A stretch of DNA of 64,000 bases from JAAFIW01 sp031414805 (GTDB lineage Bacteria; Pseudomonadota; Gammaproteobacteria; Burkholderiales; Burkholderiaceae_C), in NCBI GenBank assembly GCA_031414805.1, contig JANOQJ010000061.1, forward strand, positions 1 through 64,000, written 5' to 3'. The position numbers were made by a program, and so were the translations under genes. The notes under the pieces were generated by a model that had not been told where the DNA came from, did no database searches, and was given only the letters and a program-made list of their open reading frames with translations. This document shows, piece by piece, positions 52,411 to 61,453 of this stretch (positions are counted from its first letter, which is position 1; each line of letters starts with the position of its first letter).

Positions 52411-53919
52411 ATGCAAGACCTCCCAACCTTCATCGCCCCCAGCCGCCACACCGACCCCGCATCGGCTCTGGCGCAAGTTCGAGCCATCTACGAACAACAG
52501 ACCAGCCACCTGCGCGACGCCATGCAGCGCTTTGTATCTGCTGAGGAAACAACGGAGCACGCGGTCATTCCACGCGTGCGTGGCTACTACCCGTTCGTCC
52601 GCGTGCACACCGACACGGTGACCCGCCGTAACCTGCCAGAGTCTGCGGGATTGAGCTATGGTTTTGTTGCAGGGCCGGGCCGCTTTGAAACCACCTTGAC
52701 CCGGCCGGACCTGTACCACACATACTACATGGAGCAGTTTCGTTTACTGCTGCAAAACCATGGTGTAGAGCTGGAGGTGGGCACCAGCAGCCAGCCCATT
52801 CCCGTGCACTTCTCGTTTGCGGAACATGATCACATTGAAGGCTCCATCAGCCCTGCGCGCCGTATGCGGATGCGTGATGCATTTGACCTGCCCGACCTGA
52901 CAGCCATGGACGACGGCATTGCCAACGGCACGTGGGAAGCGCGCCCCGGTGAGGCGCAGCCGCTGGCCCTGTTCACTGCCGCACGGGTGGACTACTCGCT
53001 GCAACGCCTGCGCCATTACACCGGCACCGCGCCCGATTGGTTTCAGAACTTTGTGCTGTTCACCAACTACCAGTTCTACATCGACGAGTTTGTGCGCCTG
53101 GGCCACGAAGAAATGCGCAACCCCGCCAGCGAGTACATCGCGTTCGTGGAGCCCGACAACCTCGTCACGCGCCGTGTCGGCTTGCCTGCGCTGGCTGGTG
53201 ACGCAATGGGCCACGCGCCCCCCCGCCTGCCCCAAATGCCTGCCTACCACCTGATGCGCGCCGACCACAGCGGCATCACCATGGTCAACATCGGGGTCGG
53301 CCCCGCCAACGCCAAAACCATCACCGATCACATCGCCGTGTTGCGCCCCCATGCCTGGCTCATGTTGGGCCACTGCGCGGGCCTGCGCAACAGCCAACAA
53401 CTGGGCGACTACGTGCTGGCCCACGCCTACGTGCGCGAAGACCATGTGCTGGACGCCGAGCTGCCCCTGTGGGTGCCCATTCCCGCGCTAGCCGAAATTC
53501 AGGTGGCGCTGGAGCAGGCGGTACAAGACATCACCCAGTGCCAGGGCGCCGAGCTGAAACGCATCATGCGCACCGGCACCGTGGCGAGCACCGACAACCG
53601 CAACTGGGAACTGCTGCCCGGCAACCAGCCCCAGCGCCGCTTCAGCCAGAGCCGCGCCGTGGCCCTGGACATGGAAAGCGCCACCATCGCCGCCAACGGT
53701 TTTCGCTTCCGCGTGCCCTATGGCACCTTGCTGTGCGTCAGCGACAAGCCACTGCACGGCGAAATCAAGCTACCCGGCATGGCCAACCAGTTTTACCGCG
53801 AGCGGGTCGACCAGCACCTGCGCATCGGCATGCGCGCTGTTGAAATTCTGCGGGGCGAAGGCATCACCCGACTGCACAGCCGCAAGCTGCGCAGTTTTGC
53901 CGAGGTGGCGTTTCAGTAA
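52411..53919 (+). CDS. amn: AMP nucleosidase
   Basis: 502 residues. Hydrolyses AMP to adenine and ribose 5-phosphate. The N-terminal half is the Amn regulatory domain (YPFVRVHTDTVTRRNLPES, then SYGFVAGPGRFETTLTRPDL), the C-terminal half a nucleoside phosphorylase fold with TMVNIGVGPANAKT, MLGHCAGLRNSQQLGDY and ALDMESATIAANGFR. Single gene with its own terminator-separated promoter region. Confidence 0.95.
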   Translation: MQDLPTFIAPSRHTDPASALAQVRAIYEQQTSHLRDAMQRFVSAEETTEHAVIPRVRGYYPFVRVHTDTVTRRNLPESAGLSYGFVAGPGRFETTLTRPDLYHTYYMEQFRLLLQNHGVELEVGTSSQPIPVHFSFAEHDHIEGSISPARRMRMRDAFDLPDLTAMDDGIANGTWEARPGEAQPLALFTAARVDYSLQRLRHYTGTAPDWFQNFVLFTNYQFYIDEFVRLGHEEMRNPASEYIAFVEPDNLVTRRVGLPALAGDAMGHAPPRLPQMPAYHLMRADHSGITMVNIGVGPANAKTITDHIAVLRPHAWLMLGHCAGLRNSQQLGDYVLAHAYVREDHVLDAELPLWVPIPALAEIQVALEQAVQDITQCQGAELKRIMRTGTVASTDNRNWELLPGNQPQRRFSQSRAVALDMESATIAANGFRFRVPYGTLLCVSDKPLHGEIKLPGMANQFYRERVDQHLRIGMRAVEILRGEGITRLHSRKLRSFAEVAFQ

Positions 53920-54012
53920 GCCAGATAGTCAAATCCTCTGCATTGCTAAAAATAAATCAACTTTTTGAAATTTTTTGCTAAAGTATTCGCTTATTAAATG
54001 CGAAAGTAGAAA

Positions 54013-55287
54013 ATGTTGGTTGAGCTTCGGGTCAAGAACTTTCGCTCGCTGCGCGATGAGCAAGTGCTCAGCTTGGTGGCGTCACCTGACAAGACATTGC
54101 GTGACACCAACACACGGGAGACACACATCAAGGCTGCGCCTGCACTGCTGCGCGGCGCAGCAATTTATGGCGCAAACGCCAGTGGCAAGTCCAACCTCAT
54201 CAAAGCCCTGCAATACATGCGCGACGTGGTGGTGCAGTCTGCAGGCCTGCCGCCAGGACAAACTTTCGGCGTGAAGCCGTTTCTTCTGGATGGCGAGTCA
54301 CCCAGCAGCCCGACGGAATTTGAAGTCACTTTTTTGCTGGCGGGCGTGCGTTACCAATATGGCTTTGCCTTGACTGCACAGCGAATCGTCCACGAGCACT
54401 TACTGGTTTACAGAACGTTCAAGCCACAGCGCTGGTTTGAGCGCCACTTTGACGTCGCCAGCCAAAAAGATGTGTACGAATTCGGTCCCGCGCTGAAGGG
54501 CCAACGAAGCGTATGGGAAGGAGCGACTCGGCCCAATGCTCTGTTTTTGTCTATGGCAATTCAACTCAATGGTGAGCAGTTGCAGCCGGTTTTCAATTGG
54601 TTTGCCAATCAGCTGGTGATTTTCAATGAGCTGTCGCTGTTGACCCAGCAGTTCACGCAGTCCACGGAACAGTTGCTTGCGCAACCAGAAGATCGCCGCG
54701 CGATATGCGATTTTTTGGAGGTTGCTGACATCAGCATTGCAGATATCGAAGTGGTGACCACGAAGATACCTGGCCGGGCAATGCGCTTCGATATTCCGAC
54801 CGGAAAAAGGGATTTTCGTGATCACGTATTCGAGCAAACCGAATTACGGTTTCACCACATCACGCCGCACGGCCAAGCGATATTCACCCTGGCCGATGAA
54901 TCCAGCGGCACGCGCAACCTGTTGGCACTGGCCGGGCCGGTGCTTGACATCTTGCGCAAAGGGCAGATCTTGGTGATTGATGAGCTGGACACCAGCTTGC
55001 ATCCCCTGCTGGTACGCCGCTTGGTTCGGCTTTTTCACGAGCCATCGATCAACACAGGCAATGCCCAACTGATTTTCACCACCCACGACGCCTCGCTTCT
55101 GGACGCCCCTGACTTGCTGCGCCGCGATCAAATATGGCTGGTTGAAAAGGATGCCGATCAAGCCTCCCGGCTTGTGGGCTTGTCTGAGTTCAGCCCACGC
55201 AAAAACGAAGCGCTGGAACGCGGCTACCTGATGGGTCGGTACGGCGGGATTCCTTTTCTCAATGACTTGACGCCAGTGGCCCGCTGA
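54013..55287 (+). CDS. AAA (OLD/RloA-like) ATPase of a two-gene defence module
   Basis: 424 residues. LVELRVKNFRSLRDEQVLSL is the N-terminal strand of the AAA_15/AAA_21 ABC-type family; Walker A is IYGANASGKSNLIKAL (about 54-69); Walker B ILVIDELDTSLHPLLVRRL; and IFTTHDASLLDA the switch histidine. The C-terminal part reads GRYGGIPFLNDLTPVAR. Its stop overlaps the next start by 1 base. The preceding gap is AT-rich and has an inverted repeat ttcgc/gcgaa at 53986-54004 next to the start. The pairing matches RloA-RloB and AbiL-type systems (AbiLi + AbiLii). Confidence 0.85.
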   Translation: MLVELRVKNFRSLRDEQVLSLVASPDKTLRDTNTRETHIKAAPALLRGAAIYGANASGKSNLIKALQYMRDVVVQSAGLPPGQTFGVKPFLLDGESPSSPTEFEVTFLLAGVRYQYGFALTAQRIVHEHLLVYRTFKPQRWFERHFDVASQKDVYEFGPALKGQRSVWEGATRPNALFLSMAIQLNGEQLQPVFNWFANQLVIFNELSLLTQQFTQSTEQLLAQPEDRRAICDFLEVADISIADIEVVTTKIPGRAMRFDIPTGKRDFRDHVFEQTELRFHHITPHGQAIFTLADESSGTRNLLALAGPVLDILRKGQILVIDELDTSLHPLLVRRLVRLFHEPSINTGNAQLIFTTHDASLLDAPDLLRRDQIWLVEKDADQASRLVGLSEFSPRKNEALERGYLMGRYGGIPFLNDLTPVAR

Positions 55288-55961
55288 TGGGCCGCGACAA
55301 CGCCCCACAAGAGCGGCAGCGTGCGCAGCTGGCCCGCAAAATCGGTCGCCGAGCCAGCCATGACCGCATCCTGATCGTCTCGGAGGGCAGCAAAACCGAG
55401 CCTGCCTACTTTGGCGAAATTCGCGCAGCGTATCGCTTGCACACCGCCAACGTTCAGGTTCGTGCCAGCGAATACGGAACTGCACCTGTGCAAGTGGTGC
55501 AGTACGCACATGACCTCTTTGTTCATGGCGACATGCGCAAAGGCGTCCTGCCCCGCGCATTTGAGCAAATCTTCGCAGTGTTTGACCGAGACGAACACCC
55601 AAGCTACGCCCAGGCTTTGAGTCAAGCACACGCGCTTGACGGCAAGCTGCGCACCGACGCCAAGCAGCCGGTTCGCTTCTTCGCCATTGCTTCCATACCG
55701 TGCTTCGAGTTGTGGTTGCTACTGCACTTTGAAGACGTGCACGCCCCGCTACACAGAGACGAAGCCTTGAGGCGGCTGAAACTGCACATGCCCCAGTACG
55801 AAAAGGGCGCTGATGACACCTTTTCGCTCACCCGGGAGCGTGCATCAGTGGCCCTGCAACGTGCGGCTAATCTGGCGGCACGGTTCAACGCCCGGTCTGA
55901 TCCAGAGCCATTCACGGCAATTGCCGATCTGGTGAGCCTGCTGACTACCATGCGCACTTAA
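55287..55961 (+). CDS. RloB-family protein
   Basis: 224 residues. ILIVSEGSKTEPAYFGEIRAAY, then FAVFDRDEHPSYAQALSQA and FELWLLLHFED are the three conserved blocks of RloB/AbiLii. The E-G...TE motif with DRDEH resembles a TOPRIM-like nuclease arrangement, so a DNA- or RNA-cleaving effector activated by the ATPase is a reasonable inference, but this is not shown. Follows the ATPase with a 1-base overlap. Confidence 0.85.
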   Translation: MGRDNAPQERQRAQLARKIGRRASHDRILIVSEGSKTEPAYFGEIRAAYRLHTANVQVRASEYGTAPVQVVQYAHDLFVHGDMRKGVLPRAFEQIFAVFDRDEHPSYAQALSQAHALDGKLRTDAKQPVRFFAIASIPCFELWLLLHFEDVHAPLHRDEALRRLKLHMPQYEKGADDTFSLTRERASVALQRAANLAARFNARSDPEPFTAIADLVSLLTTMRT

Positions 55962-55967
55962 CCATCC

Positions 55968-57164
55968 ATGCAGTTCTTCAAAGACTTAAGCCTCTCCGCC
56001 TTCACCGCCGGTTTCGTGGCCGTGCTGGTGGGCTTCACCAGTTCGGTGGCCATCGTGTTTCAGGCGGCGCTGGCCTTTGGCGCGACTCCGGCGCAGATCA
56101 GTTCGTGGATGTGGGCTTTGGGGCTGGGCATGGGTTTTTGCACGGTGGTGCCTGCGCTTTTGCTACGCCAGCCAGTGATGGTGGCCTGGTCGACGCCGGG
56201 GGCGGCTGTGTTGGCCACAGCCGGAATGGCCAGTGCGGGCGGGCCAGAGGCTTTCACCATGGCGCATGCGGTGGGGGCGTTCATGGTGTCAGCGGCGCTC
56301 ACGGTGCTGGTAGGGGCTACAGGCTGGTTTGAAAAAATCATGAACCGCATTCCGCCGGCGCTGGCCGCGGCTTTGCTGGCGGGGGTGCTGGGGCGCTTTG
56401 GCTTGCAGGCGTTTACTGCGGCGCAAACCGCGCTGCCGCTGGTGCTGTTGATGCTGGGTAGCTACCTGGTGGCGCGGCGGTTTGCGCCGCGCTATGCAGT
56501 GGTCATCACACTGGTATTTGCTATCGTATTCGTAGCTGCTCGAGCAGAATTCACATGGGCTGCAGCCACATTTGGCCTTGCAACGCCGGTGTTCACCGCG
56601 CCCAGCTTCAGCATTGCCTCCATCACCAGCCTGGCCATTCCGCTGTTTGTGGTCACCATGGCCTCGCAAAACCTGCCGGGTGTAGCGGCCATTCGGGCGG
56701 CGGGCTATGACATGCCGCTATCCAAAATCATCACGCTCACCGGCGTGGCCACGTTGGTGCTGGCACCGTTCGGTGCGTTTGCCCTGAACCTGTCGGCCAT
56801 TACCGCCGCCATCTGCATGGGCCGAGAAGCCCATCCCGACCCGGCGCGCCGCTACACGGCGGCTGTCTCGTGCGGCTTGATTTACCTCGTGATTGGCATT
56901 TTTGGCAGCGCGGTCACCGGCGTGCTCACAGCCTTCCCCAAAGAGCTGATCACTGCCATCGCCGGGCTGGCGCTGCTGGGCACCATTGGCAACGGGCTGG
57001 CGATGGCCATGAAAGACGAAAGCCACCGCGAGGCGGCGTTGATCACCTTCCTGGTCACCCTGAGCGGCGTGGTGATTGCGGGGATTGGCTCGGCCTTCTG
57101 GGGCGTGGTGGCGGGCGCGGTGGCGCTGTTTGTGCAGAACTACCGGTGGGCACCGACGCGCTGA
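55968..57164 (+). CDS. benE: BenE-family benzoate/H+ symporter-like permease
   Basis: 398 residues with about 10-12 membrane helices. LVGFTSSVAIVFQAALAFGA at the start, PVMVAWSTPGAAVLATAGM, and FVVTMASQNLPGVAAIRAAGY are BenE signatures. Imports benzoate or a related aromatic acid. No aromatic-degradation genes are adjacent. It begins 6 bases after the RloB stop although function is unrelated. A forward-oriented diverged repeat copy lies in one helix (VFVAARAEFTW). Confidence 0.9.
   Translation: MQFFKDLSLSAFTAGFVAVLVGFTSSVAIVFQAALAFGATPAQISSWMWALGLGMGFCTVVPALLLRQPVMVAWSTPGAAVLATAGMASAGGPEAFTMAHAVGAFMVSAALTVLVGATGWFEKIMNRIPPALAAALLAGVLGRFGLQAFTAAQTALPLVLLMLGSYLVARRFAPRYAVVITLVFAIVFVAARAEFTWAAATFGLATPVFTAPSFSIASITSLAIPLFVVTMASQNLPGVAAIRAAGYDMPLSKIITLTGVATLVLAPFGAFALNLSAITAAICMGREAHPDPARRYTAAVSCGLIYLVIGIFGSAVTGVLTAFPKELITAIAGLALLGTIGNGLAMAMKDESHREAALITFLVTLSGVVIAGIGSAFWGVVAGAVALFVQNYRWAPTR
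56519..56579 (+). repeat. Diverged TAGCTGCTTGAGCA repeat, copy 14, inside benE
   Basis: Forward relative to the gene, the only such coding copy: gctatcgtattcgtagctgc, tcgagcagaattcacatggg, ctgcagccacatttggc. In this orientation the consensus would give an in-frame tga stop (tgcttgagca); here it is cga. Confidence 0.65.
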
Positions 57165-57167
57165 ACG

Positions 57168-57671
57168 TCACAGCGACACCCCTGCCAGGCATAGATTGAA
57201 CCAGGCATGCAAGCCGACACACAGCCACAGCCTGCGGTGCAATCGCCACACCTGACCTACAGCCAGCGCGGGCACCAGCCACCAGGCAGCGGCCCAACCC
57301 TGCGCGGGTGCGTGCAGGGCGGCAAAAACCAACGCGGTCAAGCCGTTGGCCAGGTGGGCGGCGACTGGGTCAATTCGCCACCCAGGGGCGGCTACCCCCG
57401 TTACTGCTGAATTTATTGTCAATCGCTCATGCACGCCACGCTGCAGCAGCGGCCGCATGGCGGTCTCTTCAATCAGCGGTGCCAGGGCCAGGGCCCACAA
57501 CCACCCCCGCAGCCCCTCGTGATGGAGGCCAAAACCAAGCCCTGCGTGCGCGGCCCAGGCCACTGCGGGTGCCACCAAGGCAATGCCCCACAGCCATGCG
57601 CTCTGGCGGACAGACTGCAGGGGCTCCACCACGGGTTTCAGGCGCGCTTGCGCGGGCGCCGCAACGCCCAA
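57168..57671 (-). CDS. Glutamic-type intramembrane protease, JDVT-CTERM sorting (MrtJ-like)
   Basis: 167 residues (start uncertain: ATG 57671 overlaps the upstream gene by 34 bp; GTG 57632 or 57629 are alternatives). Several hydrophobic helices with the CPBP-type catalytic pattern: LAPLIEETAMRPLLQRG (EExxxR), FAALHAPAQG (F-x-x-x-H) and CVGLHAWFNLC (H-x-x-x-N). It immediately follows a gene whose product ends with a JDVT-CTERM-like tail, which is how this protease family is recognised; it is presumed to cut that tail. Confidence 0.68.
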   Translation of the reverse strand: MGVAAPAQARLKPVVEPLQSVRQSAWLWGIALVAPAVAWAAHAGLGFGLHHEGLRGWLWALALAPLIEETAMRPLLQRGVHERLTINSAVTGVAAPGWRIDPVAAHLANGLTALVFAALHAPAQGWAAAWWLVPALAVGQVWRLHRRLWLCVGLHAWFNLCLAGVSL

Positions 57672-60187
57672 CCGGCGATTGCGGCCAGCAGCAGCAACGC
57701 CAGGCTGCCATCACGCCCGTTGGCGTTGACCGTGCAACCACCGCCTTCATCGGTGGTGCCGGGTGCGCCTGGCGCGACAGGCGTCACGCTGGCAGACGGG
57801 GTGGTGCCTGGTTGGGGGACGGCGGGTGCAGGCGTTGTGCTTGTCGAGGGTACCGTTGTCGTGACCATGCCCGGTGTGGTCGGTGCGGGCAGCGTGGTGG
57901 TGGTGACTGTCACAGGCGGCACCGATGGCGCAGGCGTGACCGCAGCCAGCACGCCGGACGCGCCCTGCTCCAGGGTAAAGCTCACCTCGCTGAAACGGGT
58001 GAGCAACTCCACCGGCAGCTCTTCGTTGCGGGCCCCCTTGATCAGCGCACCCAGGCTGGCAATGCGCGAATTCGCATTGGTTTGAGCCTTGACCAGCACG
58101 GCGTATTCGCCAGGGGGCAAACGGCCTGCCAGGCTGGCGGTGTACTCGCCGTCGTCCGCGCGCTTGTCCGGGCTCACGCCATCGTCGCGCAGCGCCACGT
58201 TGCCCAGCACCAGGCTACCCGCCTCGTCATAGACGTCGCCCGTCACCACAGCCGTGCGGATGCTCTTTTCTCCGCCCAATATCGCGCGCAACACCAGGCC
58301 GCTGGTTGCACCGACGCTGCCCCCATCGACCGTGCTGGACAGCGCAATGCTCGCGTCTGACGAGGCTTCCAGGCCAATGCCGTCGACCATGGCTGCGCTG
58401 GCGCGCACCCGTGCAGTCCAGGTGCCCACGCGGTTGGCGACATCTGCGCCAATGGAAAACGACACCACGCCTTCCTGCGCGTCGTTGTCAAAGCCGATGC
58501 CGTTAGGCACGGTGGTGGGGGTGAACACACTGCCGTTGGGCGCGACCAGGCTGAACTGCAGTTTGGCGGCGTCTGCCGGGTCAAAGTACAGCTCAACGGC
58601 CACCTCGCCGTCAGTGGCCGCACTGGCCACGCGAAATGTTGAATTGAACTGCCCGTTGGCCGCCAGGGGCAGCGATTGATCCAACGCCAGCGACGCGTAG
58701 CTTTCTGCGTGGGTTTCCTTGGCGCTGCGTACCAGGTCTTTGGCCGCCTCGGCACCGTTTTTGGCGCTGTTGTAGCTGCCACCGGTTTGCTTGGCCAGCT
58801 GGGTCAGATTGACCACATTGCCCGCGGCTGACTGGTTGCGGGCCTGCTCGCGCCGCTGCACGCTTTGCGCAGGGGTGCCGCCGCCGATTCCCAGCGGATT
58901 GACCGATACCCGCGCCGTGCGTGCGCTGGTGGCCGCCTCCACCGGCAAGGTCGCCTCGGTGCCTGTCAAAACATGCAGTGTGGACATGTCGCCGCGCTGG
59001 CGCACCGCCGCCAATAAATTCAAAGACTGTGTGAACGCCGCCAGCCCGTCAAACGCACTGGCGGTGTCGGGTGTGAGCGCGTCCAGCGCCGCGACGACTG
59101 CTGCCTTACCCTCAATCGTGCTGGCGGTGTAGCCCAGCACGGGTGTGGCGTTACCGGGCGAGGCGACGATGGCAAATTGCGTGTTCGCCCCCGCCTGCGA
59201 CACGAGCGCTTTGGCCGCTTGAATCAGGGAAGAAAACCGGTCGGCGGGCAGGGTGCGGTCGACCACCAGCACATCGCGAAACACCGGGTTGGGCGCAAAA
59301 ATGATGTTCAGCTTGGCATCAAACCCCTCCACGGGCCGCGTCAGCTGCAAGGTGGCCGGGTTGATGCCGCGAAATGCTTCAAAAAATGTGCGTCCATTGC
59401 CGCGGGCCCCCGCCGGATCCTGGTCGACCGGGCGCGTCAGGGTTTCCCAGGCGCTGCCGCCCACCAGGTCGGCGCCCGTCGCATAGACCCGTGCCTGGGC
59501 CGTCTGGCGCAGGGCAGCGTCCACATAGTCGGCCGGGGTGCTCAACGAGACAAACCCCAGGTGGTCATTCATGATGGTGTTCTTCGGGTTGTCCACACCC
59601 GACGGCGCGCCGGGGTCCTTCGGGTTCAGGGGTGTGTCCTTTTCGACATATTCATCCAGCAGGCCATAGGTGTAGTGGCCCAACTCGTGCGCAATCACTT
59701 TGCCCAGCGCGTTAATGGATTCCGGGCTTTTTTGAAAACTCAAATGGTTAAAGCTCGACGCGTTGCGGTTGCCAAACCCGGCAATATTGGCCGACGAACG
59801 GTCATCGGTGTTGATCATCTGGATATTGACGTTTTTGCCAAACTGCTTGTTGCGGTACACGAAAACGTTGCCGACGCGGTGGCGGCCCTCGGTCATCGTG
59901 AAAATGCTTTGCGCAGTAACCCGCAGCACGGCGGTGATGTAGTCACGATCCAGCGTCTGGCTGGGGTTGTTGGCTTGCAGGGGCGGGCTGTCGTAGTCCC
60001 AGTCCACGTTCACCACGTAGTCAATCGTGTTGACATCAGCCACCGCCGTCAGCGCGTGTGAGGCCGCTAGAGCATTGAAATTCACGGGCAGCGTCAATGC
60101 GCCCATCAGCGCACAGATGACCGCTTTTTGTACCGCGTTGCGGTGCCAGGACTTGGGGGACTTGGGGGACTTGGGGGACTTTGACAT
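57638..60187 (-). CDS. Exported CLCA-like metalloprotease/VWA protein with a C-terminal sorting tail
   Basis: 849 residues. The N-terminus has a KSP triplet repeat, a hydrophobic signal (AVICALMGALTLPV) and cleavage near ALAAS. AHELGHYTYGLLDEYVEKD (about 167-185) has the HExxH...DEY pattern of the calcium-activated chloride-channel (CLCA) family, whose metalloprotease domain it resembles. A von Willebrand A-like region follows (about 305-470), then beta-rich modules. The C-terminus is GGGCTVNANGRDG, a helix (SLALLLLAAIAGWAL) and RRPRKRA: a Cys-containing motif, membrane helix and basic tail as in JDVT-CTERM. The protease gene overlaps its 3' end. Confidence 0.75.
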   Translation of the reverse strand: MSKSPKSPKSPKSWHRNAVQKAVICALMGALTLPVNFNALAASHALTAVADVNTIDYVVNVDWDYDSPPLQANNPSQTLDRDYITAVLRVTAQSIFTMTEGRHRVGNVFVYRNKQFGKNVNIQMINTDDRSSANIAGFGNRNASSFNHLSFQKSPESINALGKVIAHELGHYTYGLLDEYVEKDTPLNPKDPGAPSGVDNPKNTIMNDHLGFVSLSTPADYVDAALRQTAQARVYATGADLVGGSAWETLTRPVDQDPAGARGNGRTFFEAFRGINPATLQLTRPVEGFDAKLNIIFAPNPVFRDVLVVDRTLPADRFSSLIQAAKALVSQAGANTQFAIVASPGNATPVLGYTASTIEGKAAVVAALDALTPDTASAFDGLAAFTQSLNLLAAVRQRGDMSTLHVLTGTEATLPVEAATSARTARVSVNPLGIGGGTPAQSVQRREQARNQSAAGNVVNLTQLAKQTGGSYNSAKNGAEAAKDLVRSAKETHAESYASLALDQSLPLAANGQFNSTFRVASAATDGEVAVELYFDPADAAKLQFSLVAPNGSVFTPTTVPNGIGFDNDAQEGVVSFSIGADVANRVGTWTARVRASAAMVDGIGLEASSDASIALSSTVDGGSVGATSGLVLRAILGGEKSIRTAVVTGDVYDEAGSLVLGNVALRDDGVSPDKRADDGEYTASLAGRLPPGEYAVLVKAQTNANSRIASLGALIKGARNEELPVELLTRFSEVSFTLEQGASGVLAAVTPAPSVPPVTVTTTTLPAPTTPGMVTTTVPSTSTTPAPAVPQPGTTPSASVTPVAPGAPGTTDEGGGCTVNANGRDGSLALLLLAAIAGWALRRPRKRA
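60150..60181 (-). repeat. Tandem 9-bp repeat in the N-terminal codons of the CLCA-like gene
   Basis: Three full gacttgggg units plus a partial fourth, encoding KSP repeats just upstream of the signal helix. The unit is a multiple of three, so slippage would change the length of the N-region without shifting the frame. Confidence 0.85.
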
Positions 60188-60298
60188 AGGACTCGGCCTT
60201 TACAGCTGCAGGGGTTGAAAGCTGTAATTTAATGTTTCTTTGCCCATTTGCCTATGGTCTGGTTAGACGCGTTCCGCGGGCTTGATGCCGGAAATGAC

Positions 60299-60350
60299 CA
60301 ACAGCCCGTATAAATACTGCGCAATAAGCTACTAATGGAATAGCAAAAAC
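60299..60350 (-). repeat. TAGCTGCTTGAGCA repeat, copy 15, and adjacent palindrome
   Basis: Reverse, diverged copy: aacagcccgtataaatactg, cgcaataagctactaatgga, atagcaaaaac. It is followed by a perfect palindrome caggccgaa-a-ttcggcctg at 60350-60368. The 303-bp gap 60188-60491 holds these, plus the divergent promoters of the CLCA-like gene and gshB. Confidence 0.7.
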
Positions 60351-60491
60351 AGGCCGAAATTCGGCCTGCGAAACTCGCCGTCTGACTGATCACCACGGCC
60401 GCAGCCCTTGCAGCGGGCGGCGCGTCTTCAGGAGTTGTGGAGCGGGCACGCTGTTTGTGCAACAGTACGGGCGCAAAAACCAAAGCACACC

Positions 60492-61445
60492 ATGAACATC
60501 CTCTTCGTTGCCGACCCGCTTGAGTCTTTCAAAACCTACAAAGACACCACTTTTTCCATGATGCGTGAGCTGGCCCGGCGCGGCCACTCGCTTTCGGCTT
60601 GCGAGGCGGGGCATTTGAGCTGGCGCTCTGGCGGCCTGGTGCAGGCCCCGGTGCGACAGATCACGCTCACCGGCGAGCTGGACAACTGGTTCACCGAAGT
60701 GGCCCGGCCGATCCAGGCCCTGAAAGACTTCGACGCGGTGGTGATGCGAACGGACCCGCCGTTTGACAGCGAATACTTTTACGCCACACACCTGCTGGAG
60801 CAGGCCCAGCGCGAGGGCGCGCGGGTGTTTAACGACCCACGGGCGCTGCGCGACCACCCGGAGAAACTAGCCATCATGGAGTTTGCGCAATACACCAGCC
60901 CCACCCTGGTCACCCGCAGCGCCCAAGCCGTGCGCGACTTTCACGACCAGCACCAAGACATCATCCTGAAGCCGCTGGACGGCATGGGCGGCATGGGCAT
61001 CTTCCGCGTGAAGGCCGACGGGCTGAACCTGGGCAGCATCATTGAAACGCTGAATCTGGACGGCGCGCAGACCCTCATGGTGCAGCGCTTTGTGCCCGAA
61101 ATCACCCAGGGCGACAAGCGCATTCTGGTCATCGCGGGCCAGCCCGTGCCCTTCAGCCTGGCGCGCATTCCGCAAGGCAGTGAGGTGCGCGGCAACCTGG
61201 CAGCGGGCGGCAAAGGCGTGGCCCAGCCGCTGTCGGCGCGCGATGTGGAAATTGCGCAGGCTGTGGGCAGCAAACTCGCCGCGCGCGGGCTGCTGCTCAT
61301 CGGGGTGGACGTGATTGGCGATGCCTTGACCGAAATCAACGTCACCAGCCCCACCTGTTTTCAGGAGATCACGCAGCAGACCGGTTGTGATGTGCCGGCC
61401 CTGTTTGTCAATGCGCTGGAGGCCGCTGTGGCGGCACCCGCTTGA
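60492..61445 (+). CDS. gshB: Glutathione synthetase
   Basis: 317 residues from ATG 60492 (MNILFVADPLESFKTYKDTT); the upstream in-frame stretch has no homology. ATP-grasp enzyme joining glycine to gamma-glutamylcysteine. DGMGGMGIFRVKADG is the glycine-rich flexible loop, VPEITQGDKRILVI and GGKGVAQPLSARD the ATP lid, and EINVTSPTCFQEIT the metal-binding C-terminus. The rhomboid gene starts 8 bases after its stop. Confidence 0.96.
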   Translation: MNILFVADPLESFKTYKDTTFSMMRELARRGHSLSACEAGHLSWRSGGLVQAPVRQITLTGELDNWFTEVARPIQALKDFDAVVMRTDPPFDSEYFYATHLLEQAQREGARVFNDPRALRDHPEKLAIMEFAQYTSPTLVTRSAQAVRDFHDQHQDIILKPLDGMGGMGIFRVKADGLNLGSIIETLNLDGAQTLMVQRFVPEITQGDKRILVIAGQPVPFSLARIPQGSEVRGNLAAGGKGVAQPLSARDVEIAQAVGSKLAARGLLLIGVDVIGDALTEINVTSPTCFQEITQQTGCDVPALFVNALEAAVAAPA

Positions 61446-61453
61446 TCGCCCGC

